This document shows, one piece after another, positions 43,101-48,369 of a stretch of 64,000 nucleotides of DNA. The DNA is from Ctena decussata (Eukaryota > Mollusca > Bivalvia > Lucinida > Lucinidae): the NCBI GenBank assembly GCA_963989385.1, contig OZ022500.1, positions 17,932,460-17,996,459 on the forward strand, read 5' to 3'. The first letter of the stretch is position 1, and each line of letters begins with the position of its first letter. The notes below the pieces were generated by a model. The model did no database searches, had not been told where the DNA came from, and saw nothing but the letters and a program-made list of their open reading frames with translations. Both the position numbers and the translations under genes were made by a program.

Positions 43101-43865
43101 TTCTGGTGAATATATATATAGCAGTTGATTTCATAAAATCCTTTGTAAGGGGCAGTCTGACCAGGGTCTACACTGTTTACGATCTGCATGTTTTGGACGT
43201 AATACTGCATTTTAAAACCAAAGTGTTCCATTTTAGGACAGTTACCGCAATTATTTTAGATGTCCCAATTTTTGCCTCTCCTGCGAGTAGCAGTAGCGAA
43301 ACTTAGCCGCGACACGACAAAACAAAAATGTGGCTTGGCGCCCAGTGCAGACTCAGATCAACCTGGGCATCCATCCAGTTCAGACTCTTTGCTAACCACT
43401 CAGAGGGTAGCTAAGGGTCTAAGCTAGCTCTATGCGGACAGCGAAGACTCTGATCAGACTGGGCATTCGCCCAGGCTGATCTTAGTTTGCGCTGGGCGCA
43501 CAACCACTTTGTTGGTTTTCTCGTGTCGTGGCTCAATTTTTTATTACTTTTCCGGTGTCGTCGGCGGCGTAAATTTTGTCTTAAATTGGCGTTTATCTAT
43601 GTTTTGTGACCTTTCGCCGACAGGCGAGACACCGCATTCTGTGGAATCCTTGTTTCAATTTTTAAGATAGTTCAGAGAACTTTTTATATTGCAGGATAAC
43701 CGCAAGTCTTTAGGACAGCAACTTCTGATGTCAGTTCAGAACAAGCCCAGCTCCAGGCTTCCGCAGCCCCCAACGCAGTACAAGCCCAGAGTTCCTGCTC
43801 ACAGAAGCGCTTCATCTCCGAACCCATCAGTGCCAGCTTTACCGTCAAGAAAAGCGTCTAACTAG
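13116..43865 (+). CDS. PIK3AP1: BCAP/PIK3AP1-like PI3K adaptor, whole gene, 14 coding exons
   Basis: Joining 13116-13679, 15879-16008, 18918-19061, 19683-19793, 20861-21060, 21660-21723, 28421-28621, 30938-31114, 33271-33449, 35550-35675, 36794-36905, 40022-40107, 40419-40472 and 43695-43865 gives 2319 nt: 772 codons plus TAG, with every GT-AG junction in phase. Order of parts: TIR-like fold (about 1-140), basic linker, DBB domain (about 175-316), ankyrin-like segment (about 322-383), YLEM (411-414) and YIPM (423-426), proline-rich region (473-540), helical/basic segment (543-632), Ser/Pro-rich tail. Vertebrate BCAP has the same order and about 800 residues. Its phosphorylated YxxM motifs bind the SH2 domains of PI3K p85, linking immune receptors and Toll-like receptors to PI3K at the membrane. 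Relatives are BANK1 and insect Dof/stumps. The YxxM pair favours BCAP-like function; orthology to BCAP rather than to the BCAP/BANK1 ancestor is not settled. Expression is inferred only from the intact frame. Confidence 0.92.
13690..13860. repeat. GACGTC/AACGTCG-rich repeat in intron 1
   Basis: Many ACGTCG/CGACGT units in both orientations begin 11 bases after the exon 1 donor. Related in style to the family E foldbacks. Confidence 0.5.
14873..15080. mobile_element. Hairpin MITE, CAGAGC family, diverged copy
   Basis: The centre AACCGTCTCGTCGAGACGGTT, a perfect stem, is flanked by ACATATGTTGTGACCCCTCA and its partner, with GGGATAATT near the left end and GGAGCTCTG at the right. The same family is at 36580-36782. 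Confidence 0.7.
15515..15878. repeat. TTTC microsatellite with 135-base tandem copy, end of intron 1
   Basis: A CTTT/TTTC tract includes a unit (TATTATGATTTTGTTCATTT onward) present at 15616 and 15751. It supplies the pyrimidine tract of exon 2. Reading frames here are low-complexity and not genes. Confidence 0.8.
15879..16008 (+). CDS. PIK3AP1: Coding exon 2: start of DBB domain (residues 189-231)
   Basis: The acceptor follows a very long pyrimidine tract (TTTTCTTTTTTGTTTTCAG) that forms the end of a TTTC microsatellite. Translation begins KNEVIMMVLKQPVDGLVQVG and ends PYCYSFIAP, a beta-rich segment of the DBB (Dof/BCAP/BANK) domain, which in BCAP has an Ig-like/TIG-type fold used for dimerisation. 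The donor is CCCG|GTAAGT and one base carries over into the next exon (phase 1). Confidence 0.9.
16033..16208. repeat. ACGT-rich foldback, family E, copy 2
   Basis: It opens CCAGTAGGCATACCTCGTCG and closes CAACGTCATGTGCCTGCTG, with internal inverted GTCTTACTGACGTCG/CGACGTCAGTAAGAC. It begins 25 bases after the exon 2 donor. Confidence 0.65.
16380..17230. repeat. Two diverged tandem copies of a ~480-base unit in intron 2
   Basis: AAAGCGGTT/AAGCGCTTTAATC..CTTCACGTTTGGTGATAA, ATTACTGGCAAAA, GGTTCCCCGTTGAGCGATGC/GGTTCCTCGTCGGACGATGC and TTACCATTT recur at about 16340-16680 and 16830-17170. They look like an old duplication of an unidentified repeat. A poly-G run sits at 16920-16933. Confidence 0.5.
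17398..17630. mobile_element. TGAGCC foldback MITE, copy 1
   Basis: TGAGCCGCGACACGACAAAA opens and GTTGGTTTTGTCATGTCACG ... GCTCA closes. About 90 bases at each end are nearly complementary (GGGCGGATGCCCAGGCTGAT against GATCAGCCTGGGCATC). There is no coding capacity. Eight copies occur in this window. Confidence 0.85.
18059..18296. mobile_element. TGAGCC foldback MITE, copy 2
   Basis: Same structure as the copy 430 bases upstream. It is flanked by ATATA on the left and TATATATA on the right, consistent with insertion into TA-rich DNA. Confidence 0.85.
18918..19061 (+). CDS. PIK3AP1: Coding exon 3: DBB domain core (residues 232-279)
   Basis: The acceptor CTTTCCTGCAG and donor GGACG|GTAAGT bound a 144-base exon. 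Translation contains LGFGLHQFYVFIDGKK and a tail ECPAFLCQALDIPPD, giving strands followed by the helical part of the DBB region. A FLCQAL-type helix after the beta domain recurs in Dof, BCAP and BANK1. It enters and leaves in phase 1. Confidence 0.9.
19293..19660. repeat. Dispersed repeat family D, copy 1 (intron 3)
   Basis: TTATTTATCATATGACGTCG opens; GTCATATGATAAATA inside is its inverse; CCCAACTCGTTTAATAAATT lies near the end. A second copy, alignable over about 340 bases, lies at 32910-33265. Both sit just upstream of an exon. Confidence 0.75.
19683..19793 (+). CDS. PIK3AP1: Coding exon 4: end of DBB domain (residues 280-316)
   Basis: The exon begins after TAACTTTTGTAG and ends GCCA|GTAAGA. 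The peptide starts DMDTLDRRLTDIF and includes LSRIL and VLASEVA, amphipathic helices that close the DBB domain and lead into the ankyrin-like region. The upstream acceptor is about 20-50 bases after a dispersed repeat (19293 to about 19660). Confidence 0.88.
20493..20768 (+). mobile_element. tRNA-derived SINE A, copy 1, full length with target duplication
   Basis: The head GCCGGGCCGGGTAGCGCAAT contains a pol III A box (TAGCGCAATCGG) and B box (GGTTCGAATCC). The body has TACTTTCGTTTCTCCTTCCG and GCTTAGGAGGTCTAAGCCTG, and the tail is (CAAC)n. The 12-base CCGAATACCGAG is present at 20481-20492 and 20769-20780, a clear target-site duplication. It is not a functional tRNA, because the head is fused to a 200-base body. 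Confidence 0.92.
20861..21060 (+). CDS. PIK3AP1: Coding exon 5: ankyrin-like segment (residues 317-383)
   Basis: The peptide includes HFPTLLHFAAFHGLRELCNA, a clear ankyrin helix-turn-helix signature (TLLHFAA followed by GL..L), and a second degenerate unit DPLELAEELEHEDLADFF. BCAP and BANK1 carry the same short ankyrin-like pair directly after DBB. The acceptor is TTCTTTTCAG and the donor TTG|GTAAGA, leaving in phase 0. A tRNA-SINE sits 81 bases before the acceptor and another starts 118 bases after the donor. Confidence 0.92.
21179..21392 (+). mobile_element. tRNA-derived SINE A, copy 2, 3' truncated
   Basis: It has the same head (GCCGGGCCGCGTAGCGCAAT) and body as the copy at 20493, ending at GTTAACTGACCG without the distal part or CAAC tail. 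It lies 118 bases after the exon 5 donor, just after a small hairpin around GCAGTATTTATACCACAAAT. Confidence 0.9.
21660..21723 (+). CDS. PIK3AP1: Coding exon 6: short acidic/aromatic linker (residues 384-404)
   Basis: A 64-base exon between TTCACACAG and GGAG|GTAAGT encodes EMQETVSIYERYFVDMYDQK plus Gly. It holds three tyrosines in acidic context (IYERY, MYDQ), plausible kinase or SH2 sites. The following intron (21724-28420) is the longest but one in the gene, at 6.7 kb, and is almost wholly repeats. Confidence 0.82.
22434..22698 (-). mobile_element. tRNA-derived SINE A, copy 3, with target duplication
   Basis: On the minus strand the head ends at 22698 and the tail begins near 22434. GTGGTTCTGGGGTAGAA (22417-22433) and GTGGTTCTGGGGGAGAA (22699-22715) flank it, a 17-base target duplication with one mismatch. 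Confidence 0.92.
23019..23285 (+). pseudogene. HARBI1-like transposase N-terminal fragment, broken
   Basis: The 64-codon frame carries IIRDRTNPLGTYNDVELYER and FRLQRHRLLELIDELRPDLE, matching the N-terminal signature of PIF/Harbinger nucleases (RD.NP...ELYERFRL.R..). It meets a TGA at 23211-23213. In another frame the conserved follow-on GLRFLASGCF appears (near 23253-23282), so a frameshift or stop has broken it. The DDE catalytic region is absent, the SINE at 23288 lying where it should continue. Confidence 0.8.
23288..23550 (+). mobile_element. tRNA-derived SINE A, copy 4, nested in Harbinger relic
   Basis: GCCGGGCCGCGTAGCGCAGT head, GCTTAGGAGGTCTAAGCCTG body, ending TTTACCGTGGACGTAAAGC. 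No clear flanking duplication. Its position inside the transposase remnant makes it younger than that insertion. Confidence 0.88.
24626..24888 (-). mobile_element. tRNA-derived SINE B, copy 1
   Basis: Read on the minus strand, GGCGCCGTAGTCGAGTGGTT starts a tRNA-like head with an A box (TAGTCGAGTGG) and a B-box-like GAGTTCGCGGCTC. The body includes GGGATGGGCTCCGCCTTTC and the tail GGGAAACCTTTACC. Partial relatives are at 35783-35926 and 44275-44513. Confidence 0.75.
25405..27866. repeat. 2.4-kb inverted array of the GCAGAAT/GCAGAACGAAA repeat
   Basis: The left arm (about 25405-26530) holds units AAATGGTAAAGTTAGCAGAA and AGCAGAATAGCAGAACG plus longer blocks (CAACCAGCAGAAGGGCACAC, CATTTCCCTCCTGGTCAGGC). 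The right arm (about 26845-27866) holds the same blocks inverted. The spacer (26531-26844) is AT-rich. Short hairpins (CATTCTGCTAGCAGAATG) occur throughout. Reading frames such as 27479-27751 are repeat-derived. Confidence 0.85.
28223..28402. mobile_element. TGAGCC foldback MITE, copy 3, shortened, next to exon 7
   Basis: Opens TTGAGCCGCGACACGACAAA and closes TTGTTGGTTCTGTCCGATCG + TGGCTCA. It lacks part of the left arm. Its right end lies 18 bases before exon 7. Confidence 0.8.
28421..28621 (+). CDS. PIK3AP1: Coding exon 7: twin YxxM PI3K-binding motifs (residues 405-471)
   Basis: The exon begins DDEKPSYLEMLPVPGQPGYI. It contains YLEM (411-414) and YIPM (423-426), both matching YxxM, the phosphotyrosine ligand of the p85 SH2 domains, with tyrosines 12 residues apart. 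Further tyrosines lie in acidic context (VDYKK, DDYEI). The remainder is strongly acidic (ADEDIIEEPTP). This is the functional heart of a BCAP-type adaptor. The acceptor (TTTTTCTTACCATTACAG) lies directly after a TGAGCC foldback element; the donor is CCAG|GTAAAA, weaker than its neighbours. Confidence 0.93.
28654..28683. repeat. Poly-A tract
   Basis: About 30 A residues in a row, 32 bases after the exon 7 donor. Bases 28684-29140 hold nothing recognised. Confidence 0.9.
29141..29380. mobile_element. Foldback MITE, CAGCTGTTCAAAAC / TTTGAACAACTGGGC ends
   Basis: ACCAGCTGTTCAAAACTAACG opens; CTAACGATGCTTTGAACAACT + GGGCCCA closes, with internal ACGTT/AACG inverted motifs. A related pair of ends borders 31703-32111. 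Confidence 0.6.
30164..30632 (+). repeat. Four tandem copies of a 117-base unit (intron 7)
   Basis: AATTGGGACCGGCGAAATTG starts at 30164, 30281, 30398 and 30515: an exact 117-base period with few differences between copies. 117 is a multiple of 3, so a frame stays open across two units (30166-30417). No splice signal or family supports coding. Confidence 0.9.
30938..31114 (+). CDS. PIK3AP1: Coding exon 8: proline-rich, SH3-ligand-like segment (residues 472-530)
   Basis: The exon starts GLPPRKPKKPTPTPT and contains SPPPPVTPRRKTPPAQPLPQ. PxxPR/PPRKP-type motifs fit SH3 ligands; BCAP is known to bind SH3 adaptors through similar proline-rich regions. The acceptor is GTGTTTCTATAG, with a modest tract, and the donor is AATG|GTAAGT. 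Codon phase is consistent on both sides. Confidence 0.9.
31406..31702. mobile_element. Long hairpin MITE, GGGGCCGTATTTATAAAAC ends
   Basis: GGGCCGTATTTATAAAACCA at the left is inverted at the right (TTTTATAAAAACGGCCC). The centre AACAGTCCTTTTCAGACTGTT and TTTCATAGTTGTAGGGAATC arms pair closely across about 300 bases. Confidence 0.8.
31703..32111. mobile_element. Foldback element containing a TTTGCGAAAGTTGCATT minisatellite
   Basis: AGGGCCAAATTGTTCAAAGC (31703 on) and TTTTTAAACAACTGGGC (ending near 32107) match the ends of the element at 29141. Between them are about six units of CAATACATTTGAAAATTTGC at 31845-32060. Poly-T runs follow at 32133-32190. Confidence 0.6.
32313..32550. mobile_element. 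TGAGCC foldback MITE, copy 4
   Basis: TGAGCCTCGACACGAGAAAA opens and TTTTCTCGTGTCGCGGCTCA closes, with the two arms nearly complementary. Flanks are ATAATAA on the left and ATTATC on the right. Confidence 0.85.
32654..32816. repeat. ACGT-rich foldback, family E, diverged copy
   Basis: GACGTCGTGATAGCGTGGTA and repeated GATGTCATTATGACGCC/GGCGTCATTTCGACGTC units in both orientations. Confidence 0.5.
32910..33265. repeat. Dispersed repeat family D, copy 2 (intron 8), next to exon 9
   Basis: TTTATTTATCATATGACGTC opens and CCCCAACTCGTTTAATAAAT lies near the end, alignable to 19293-19660. Similarity continues to ATCCTCTATTTAT at 33253-33265 (ATCCTCTTTTTAT at 19648-19660 in copy 1), five bases before exon 9. 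Confidence 0.75.
33271..33449 (+). CDS. PIK3AP1: Coding exon 9: Pro start then amphipathic helix (residues 531-590)
   Basis: The peptide begins VPIPPHPVALGSGTLSELVD and continues as charged heptad-like helix (IQEAFKRNEINERDVEML, then SWRERYVKEG). BCAP has a comparable helical segment after its proline-rich part. The acceptor tract (ATCCTCTATTTATCTCAG) matches the tail of a dispersed repeat almost base for base. The donor is CAG|GTAAAC and the phase is 0. Confidence 0.88.
33764..34085. mobile_element. Hairpin MITE, CACTGTAAAAAAATAC ends
   Basis: CACTGTAAAAAAATACTGTA at the left pairs with ACCGTTTATTTTTGCAGTG at the right. Internal CTGGCTGCCAGTCCTTTT arms and TTTTTACGGGCGCCCGTAAA stems complete the foldback. 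The length (322 bases) and CACTG...CAGTG ends suit an hAT-like MITE, but no 8-bp duplication is evident. Confidence 0.7.
34438..34587. mobile_element. Hairpin MITE, GGTTCGAGGTTATAAAAC family, copy 2
   Basis: Nearly identical to 2128-2277, with outer GGTTATAAAACTTGAGAATA and inner GGTTGCTTCCGAGCATGTGC stems. Bases 34588-35126 are otherwise featureless apart from diverged repeats. Confidence 0.8.
35127..35194. repeat. ACGT-rich foldback, family E, compact copy
   Basis: A near-perfect 68-base hairpin: TCCCAGTAGGCACATGACGT opens and ACGTCACGTGCCCACTGGGA closes, with GACGTCAGTGCGACGTC in the centre. Confidence 0.8.
35550..35675 (+). CDS. PIK3AP1: Coding exon 10: helical and polybasic segment (residues 591-632)
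   Basis: It encodes KELNAMRDKYQTLIKTAEKK followed by PGFFDRLT and a run of six lysines (621-626). The helix continues that of exon 9; the polylysine could act as a nuclear-localisation or phosphoinositide-binding patch (inference). The donor is GAG|GTAAGC and the phase is 0 at both ends, so exons 9 and 10 end without split codons. Confidence 0.88.
35783..35926 (-). mobile_element. SINE B fragment, copy 2 (repeated in the tandem copy at 36244-36369)
   Basis: On the minus strand: GAGAGGGATGGGCTCTGCCT ... GGGAAACCTTTACG, matching 24626-24888. The tRNA-like head is missing. Confidence 0.65.
35801..36686. repeat. 443-base direct tandem duplication in intron 10
   Basis: TAGCCTTATGGCCGTAGGGG starts at 35801 and again at 36244. 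The copies read through with one difference noticed (AAAATATGTTG against AAAATAAGTTG). Each includes a SINE B fragment (TATCTTGGGCACAGCAGGTG) and the left half of a CAGAGC hairpin. The second copy continues into the complete hairpin; the first is cut at its centre. Confidence 0.9.
36580..36782. mobile_element. Full-length CAGAGC hairpin MITE abutting exon 11 acceptor
   Basis: CAGAGCCCTAGATAAGAGGG opens and its near-inverse, CCCTCTTATCTAGAGCTCTG, closes at 36782. The centre is an exact stem (CATCTGAACCGTCTCGACGA / its inverse). TTTTC flanks both sides, a probable 5-bp target duplication. Exon 11 starts 12 bases after its end. Confidence 0.85.
36794..36905 (+). CDS. PIK3AP1: Coding exon 11: Ser/Pro linker (residues 633-669)
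   Basis: It encodes HVQSSNPYTSWSSVPTGFAP and then MEARMSTISTS, a low-complexity Ser/Pro tail. The acceptor TTTTCTTTCAG begins only 11 bases after the right end of a hairpin MITE whose insertion apparently duplicated TTTTC. The donor is AGTA|GTAAGT (phase 1). Phase continuity with exons 10 and 12 supports the exon even though the sequence is not distinctive. Confidence 0.82.
37080..37112. repeat. Poly-T tract
   Basis: About 31 T residues. From here to 39009 (intron 11) I see no gene and only diverged, unassigned sequence, with a TTATTA microsatellite near 38600-38626. Confidence 0.9.
39010..39253. mobile_element. TGAGCC foldback MITE, copy 5
   Basis: TGAGCCGCGACACGACAAAA ... TTTTGTCGCGTCGCGGCTCA; arms are nearly complementary and the sequence is close to copies 1 and 2. 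Confidence 0.85.
39298..39539. mobile_element. TGAGCC foldback MITE, copy 6, diverged
   Basis: CTCAACGGCGACGCGACAAA ... TTTGTCGTATCGCGGCTCA with CATGTGCGCTCAGTGAAGAC. This subtype has GGCATG in place of GGTTGTG, as in copy 3. It lies 44 bases after copy 5. Confidence 0.75.
39587..39770. mobile_element. Hairpin MITE, TTAGGGGAGAGTCGGGTAAC ends
   Basis: TTAGGGGAGAGTCGGGTAAC at the left is inverted as GTTACCCGACTCTCCCCTAA at the right; internal CAGTGAAAATTTTCACTG is a perfect palindrome. TTA/TAA ends suggest a TTA-type target. Confidence 0.8.
40022..40107 (+). CDS. PIK3AP1: Coding exon 12: serine-rich, acidic end (residues 670-698)
   Basis: After TATTTTTTTCAG the peptide reads SSSSYASSSSRDSAMSLSRI and then QESDSDEEQ. 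SDSDEE is a typical CK2-type acidic phosphorylation cluster. The donor is CAG|GTAAGA and the phase is 0. Confidence 0.82.
40419..40472 (+). CDS. PIK3AP1: Coding exon 13: 18-residue proline/basic exon (residues 699-716)
   Basis: A 54-base symmetric exon (DDAPPIVPRRQASDKTNV) between TTAATTTCAG and GTT|GTACGT. VPRRQAS looks like a basophilic-kinase/14-3-3 site and an SH3-like element. Being phase 0 on both sides, it could be skipped without breaking the frame. It is the least certain exon because of its size. Confidence 0.75.
40685..41693. mobile_element. 1-kb non-autonomous DNA element, TAGGGTAACTCGCCCTTA ends
   Basis: TAGGGTAACTCGCCCTTAAG + TCGAAC at the left and GTTCGACTCTAGGGCGAACT + ACCCTA at the right are imperfect inverted termini. 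A further GTTCGACTTAAGGGC lies near 41477. AGTCGAAC motifs also lie internally. No transposase is visible. The superfamily is not assigned. Confidence 0.6.
41700..42605 (+). repeat. ~150-base tandem units with ATCTCCTGAATGGATGG (intron 13)
   Basis: Five or six units of TATCTCCTGAATGGATGGAT ... TTTTGGTGACCTTGACC ... CAAGGTCACAGGAGGTCAAA, preceded by a GGGGGGACATATTGTTTTAG head. Inverted relatives lie at 53958-54490 and a direct one at 55598-55880. Confidence 0.75.
42818..43084 (+). pseudogene. Non-LTR retrotransposon RT tail fused to a copy of exon 14 sequence
   Basis: The 88-codon frame begins PVPALPSRK, matching the end of exon 14, and runs into RTRTRHSLAFQTLLAGTDIC and SFFPQTIRDWNSLEDS, ending FTSLVRARD and TAG. 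A C-terminus of the form SFFPRTIRDWN...F is a hallmark of metazoan LINE ORF2 proteins (jockey/CR1-like; clade not determined). Only the last 65 or so residues are present, so it is 5' truncated. TATATATATA after the stop could be its 3' end. Confidence 0.75.
43303..43535. mobile_element. TGAGCC foldback MITE, copy 7
   Basis: TTAGCCGCGACACGACAAAA (one change in the first six bases) ... TTTTCTCGTGTCGTGGCTCA. It sits 159 bases before exon 14. Confidence 0.82.
43695..43865 (+). CDS. PIK3AP1: Coding exon 14: C-terminal tail and stop (residues 717-772)
   Basis: After TTTTTATATTGCAG it encodes DNRKSLGQQLLMSVQNKPSS, then LPQPPTQYKPRVPAHRSASS, ending PALPSRKASN and TAG at 43863-43865. It is rich in Pro, Ser and Arg, as in the BCAP tail. 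A 34-base near-copy of its end lies at 42819-42851 in the preceding intron (see findings). Confidence 0.88.
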   Translation, partial: DNRKSLGQQLLMSVQNKPSSRLPQPPTQYKPRVPAHRSASSPNPSVPALPSRKASN

Positions 43866-44274
43866 ATACTTAATGGAAAGTCTAAACTAAGGCCCTATTT
43901 CATGTCGCCTTAAAACATTGACTAACTTTTAGTTATCGAATAATTTAACTTTACCGTAATTGCTTAGTGCTTTGTGAGACCGCAATATTCACAGAACGCA
44001 TTTTTCACATGTGTGAAAAATGCGTTCGCATTTTTCACACGTGTGACAAATTCGGTCGCATTTTTCAAAGAATTCGAACGCATTTTTCACATATCTGTGA
44101 AATTTGCGTTCGATATGTACCATGAAAACGTAATTTTCCAAACGAATGCAACACCCCTAAAATATGACAAAATACCACAAAAACGCATTTTTCATTTTTT
44201 GACATTTTTATAACCCTGAAATTATGAAAGTTATAGTGGACGGAAAAACGGTACAGTAAACAAAAACGAAGACT

Positions 44275-44513
44275 AGAAATCTGCTCCGCTCTTCCGCGCA
44301 GAAGGACGCAGGTTCCAGTCGCCCGCCGGATCAACGACTGAAAAATTCACTCTGTCTTCCTAGCAGTAAATGGGTACCTGATTCGAATCAGGGAAGGTTA
44401 AAGGCTATGAAAGGAGAGGGGTAGGCTCCGCCTTTCATAACCTGTGCCTAAGACACTGTAGACTCAAACAACTGCTGTCTCTACGGCCACAAGAATATGG
44501 AAAACCTTTACCT
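44275..44513 (+). mobile_element. tRNA-derived SINE B, copy 3
   Basis: GCAGGTTCCAGTCGCCCGCC gives a B-box-like head, followed by TAAATGGGTACCTGATTCGA, GGCTCCGCCTTTCATAACC and tail GGAAAACCTTTACC. The plus-strand equivalent of 24626-24888. Confidence 0.72.
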
Positions 44514-45001
44514 TGTTTGTGTTATTCACACGTATGCTGATGACGTAAGCTGTAGTGCACAGCTTCTAGTGCTAACTATTTGGCAGTGCCATAATCCAGC
44601 AGGAGGAGACCTTGCGGTATTCCTGTACAATGTTAGTCATTTCCAATACAAACGTTTGGAGGTAGCTTCTTCGTAACAGTCCCCTATGCTGCATCAAGGT
44701 TAAAGGTATGCGTGTTGGTATATGGTTCTTTCAATGGGGACAATCTTTATCTGGATGGAAATAGGAGGGAAGACATATCGTTTTCCCATACTTGTCTACC
44801 TGTCTGTTCGTCACAAATCGTGTCGCTTCATAACTTTATAAGGTAGTTTGAGGAAACTTGGTACAAATATAAAACATAACGAACCGGCGGACGAACGGAT
44901 GAGCCAAACTCAACATGTTCCCACAAATTATTTCGAAACTGGTGTCAGGGTTTGTTTTCACCAGTGAGGAACCAGGTATTAAAATATAGGATGCAATTAA
45001 G

Positions 45002-45174
45002 AATAAAACTCAAATGCTTTTCCCGGGATTCCCAAACAAAGTAAAACCCAGGTCCAACTGGATATCATGTCTAAGTCAAACTCTGGTTTTTCGCCCCGGA
45101 AAACAGATGAAGTGTTAAAAATATTCAAGCAGTATTGCATGATTTATCTTCCCTTTTGGAAAGATAACAATAAA
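45002..45174 (+). promoter_or_regulatory. Candidate polyadenylation signals
   Basis: AATAAA occurs at 45002-45007 and 45169-45174, downstream of the stop at 43865 on the gene strand. Repeats lie between, so the true 3' end is not fixed by sequence alone. Confidence 0.25.
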
Positions 45175-45635
45175 GTAAACAAGAAATATCTTTAAAAAAA
45201 GATATAAGACGAAGTGAAAGAAGACATATTTGAAACAAATAATATTTTTTTTATTTCTGTTGAGATAAGAAATTGGCTGCAAGCAAGGTTTCAGAATACG
45301 TCCCGCAAAATTATCTGCACTCGATGTTTTAAATACACTATACGCCTTTAATAATTAAAATGTAAAAAAGGACCAAAATCTAATGGGGTATCTATGAGAA
45401 ATTTTTATTGTGATTGAAAAAATATTCCAAGTTTAAAACCCTGTCGCTATGTCATAATAACAAAATAAAAATTGGCTAAGTTCAAAATGCTGTAAATATG
45501 TCTGATATTATTATCCTTATGTTGGGGTTATCCACTATGGCGAGAAACCAGGCTGGTCCGTAAAATATTGACATTCTTCGGTACATTCCGATATGCTTCC
45601 GATGATACGGTACTGTATTTTACCCGGTTCAGTAC

Positions 45636-47816
45636 AGCCGGGTGCGTAAATTTACCGGAACGGACCGGAATGGACTGAATTACCGGAACGGACCCGTTTT
45701 TCCCTATCTTCAGTAGATATTTGTAATAGATTTATTAAATAACTCTTATTTGATATTAATACATATTCTGTATGCCATCTAGCGCAAATCAATTAGAGAT
45801 ATTAGTCAAAATACTCTTTGAGTATTTTGCGCCATGGGTAGGCCTCTTAATACCCCACGCATATGCGTTTCATCTTAAAATCATATAATCTTATACAAAA
45901 ATCTGGTTATCTTTCTTCCAAGACTTGGAGCGAATGAAAAACACAAAAATTCCCGAATTTTTTTCCATAGTATCATGACCAACATTTCAGCCATAGAAAA
46001 TATGTAGAGCTATTGTGTTTCAGCTTTAAATTGAAACATTACAGTGGTCTAAATGTATAAAGGGAAACTTTGTATATCGCTTGTACAGTTAGCACCATTA
46101 TCATGATTATCATGTTTCAATAAGTCGTCAATTTATCTGACGGACAGACATTTGTTTCTAGCCTGGCCCCAGTCGAATCTGTATATTATTCTGGTGGTCA
46201 GATTCGCCTGGTAACTTTCAGAAGAGGCTCTGCAATTTGACACTCTTCTCACAAATTCTTGAGTTAATAATAGCACCATTACAAAGTGTCATAAAGTGAC
46301 CATTAGACTAACAACGATCTCAACCTCCATCACTCTTTTTGGTTTCTCCAAATAACCTCTCAACCTGTATATGACTTTTAGAGCATAGTTTAAAACCTGG
46401 AATGGAACGGATGTCATAATCTACGGTGAATTTGTTACAAGTTGCTCCAAGAGCGTGGGACAGTGGTTTTCTTACAGGAAGAAATTGCTCCCTCACAGGG
46501 AGCAAATTCTTTCCTGTAAGAGACTAAGAGTGCCATTCCAAATCAATGGAAAAGGGTAGACAAGACCATTCCATTCCCCTCCTTTCCATTCTACAATTAA
46601 AACCATGCCAAATTATATTGTTTAACAGTCGGCACATTAGATTAGGACAAACTGTCTTGACCAATAACAGGCAATCAGCTGTATTGCATTGCCCATTCCA
46701 ATTTAAACAAATTTTATCCTCACTAGTCATGATATGATTCATGGCAGGCTATTTTTTAACAATCCGCTACATAGTAAATCTGATTAGTGCCAGTCCAATC
46801 ATTGCACTGGCATCAAGTGTATAAAGGACATGTCTTAAAACATACTTGTATGCATTGAATCTTGACTGGTGCTGATCAGATCAAATATGTTTTTATACAT
46901 TTGAATGTAAATGTATTACATGTAAAAAGCCAGTGTGTCTAATTATTCTTTAAAGACTTATTTTGCATTCTCTAGAGGTCTTTGCTGATTTAAATTATTT
47001 TAAATTCTTTGACCAACAGTTATCTAAGTGCAATGGAATCTTCCTCAAAACACATTCTAATTTGAACAAATCGATTATATATATTGAATATTAAGGGACG
47101 CGGTTTCGTTAACATGCTAATGGATTGCACACACTCTTAAATCGGACAAAGCTGTTTCTGTGAACAGTGGAGACCCAGATCAGACTGCTCTGGAAAAGTG
47201 TGACCACCCTTATGCTTTTACTTATTTTTTCTGTATTACTTATCAAATACCCCCCTCAGCTATAAAATGGACCAGTCCAAAATCAAAAGGTAGAACTATC
47301 CATTACAGAAAATCAGTAGGTTCAGGGTTTATTGTATTTAGTTTCCTGTTCACAAAACCTACAGAGTTATAAAAACAAATTGCCACAGAACATTTGTTTT
47401 ATCAGATTGACCAGCTGTGTTTACGTCTTCAAATTGCTTCTTACATAAAATTCTGCCACTGCAGCATCATAAAGGGCTGGACAAAAGGTCAGTAAAGTTT
47501 GCTAACCAAGATTTAGGAAAAATCTCAAATGTAAGTGACCAGACCCTATGTTCCTTTGCAAGAGATATATTGAACATAGGGTCTGTAGCCAGACTAATTT
47601 GTTTCGCCAATAGTCCTTCTCAGATATTGTCAAATCAAAATCAGGGGTTGCAAGTTAAGATAATACATGTTAGTCATAGGTAGGACCTTGAATTAATCTG
47701 CGCGTGTAGATTGTATCAAAATATCTAAAAAATCGGCTGGAAATATGAATAATAAGGGTCCGTTCCGGTCCGACCCGGTAATTAGGTCCGTTCCGGTAAA
47801 TTTACGCACCGAGTAG
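45636..47816. mobile_element. Possible 2.2-kb element with GGTGCGTAAATTTACCGGAA ends
   Basis: GGGTGCGTAAATTTACCGGA ... AACGGACCC at 45640-45703 is inverted at about 47757-47816 (GGGTCCGTTCCGG ... CCGGTAAATTTACGCACC). The interior is AT-rich, has a hairpin at about 46470-46520 (TTACAGGAAGAAATTGCTCC) and no recognisable protein. Confidence 0.5.
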
Positions 47817-48369
47817 AAAAGAACTACTTTTTTACTACGAAAGACTTTTCGCACCATAGAATCTTTTTTTTCTCAAGCCATCGGCATTTGCGTTTCTCGC
47901 GTTCTGCTTAACTCTATCAATCATTACAGCGTTAAAGTGAAAAACATATTTAAAACTAAATGCAAAGTGCAAATAATAACATTTTTAATGTAACTAATGA
48001 CAGGTGAATAACAATTCCATGACATATGCGCTCTTCCATACAGAGATCAAGTCAAGTTTTGGCGGCAACGATGATTTTATTAGACTTCGTCTAAAAAGCA
48101 ACTTCAAGGTGTTAAACTTGCCATAAGGTCAATTATACTAGTAGACTTCATCGCAATTGTGGGGACACATAATTTCGACATTATCGGTCGGTCTGAATAG
48201 TTTTCAGTTTGTCTAAGATAAAATGCCTGTCTAAGTTATTTGCAAGTTTCAAGAAGATTGTCTGTCAGAAGCATCTCTCAACTATCACATGCCATAGCAA
48301 CTAAAATCTCAAGCAAATGTCTTAAAGGACATGTCATCGTTTCCGTTTCCCAGCCTTGTAAACGCTATA

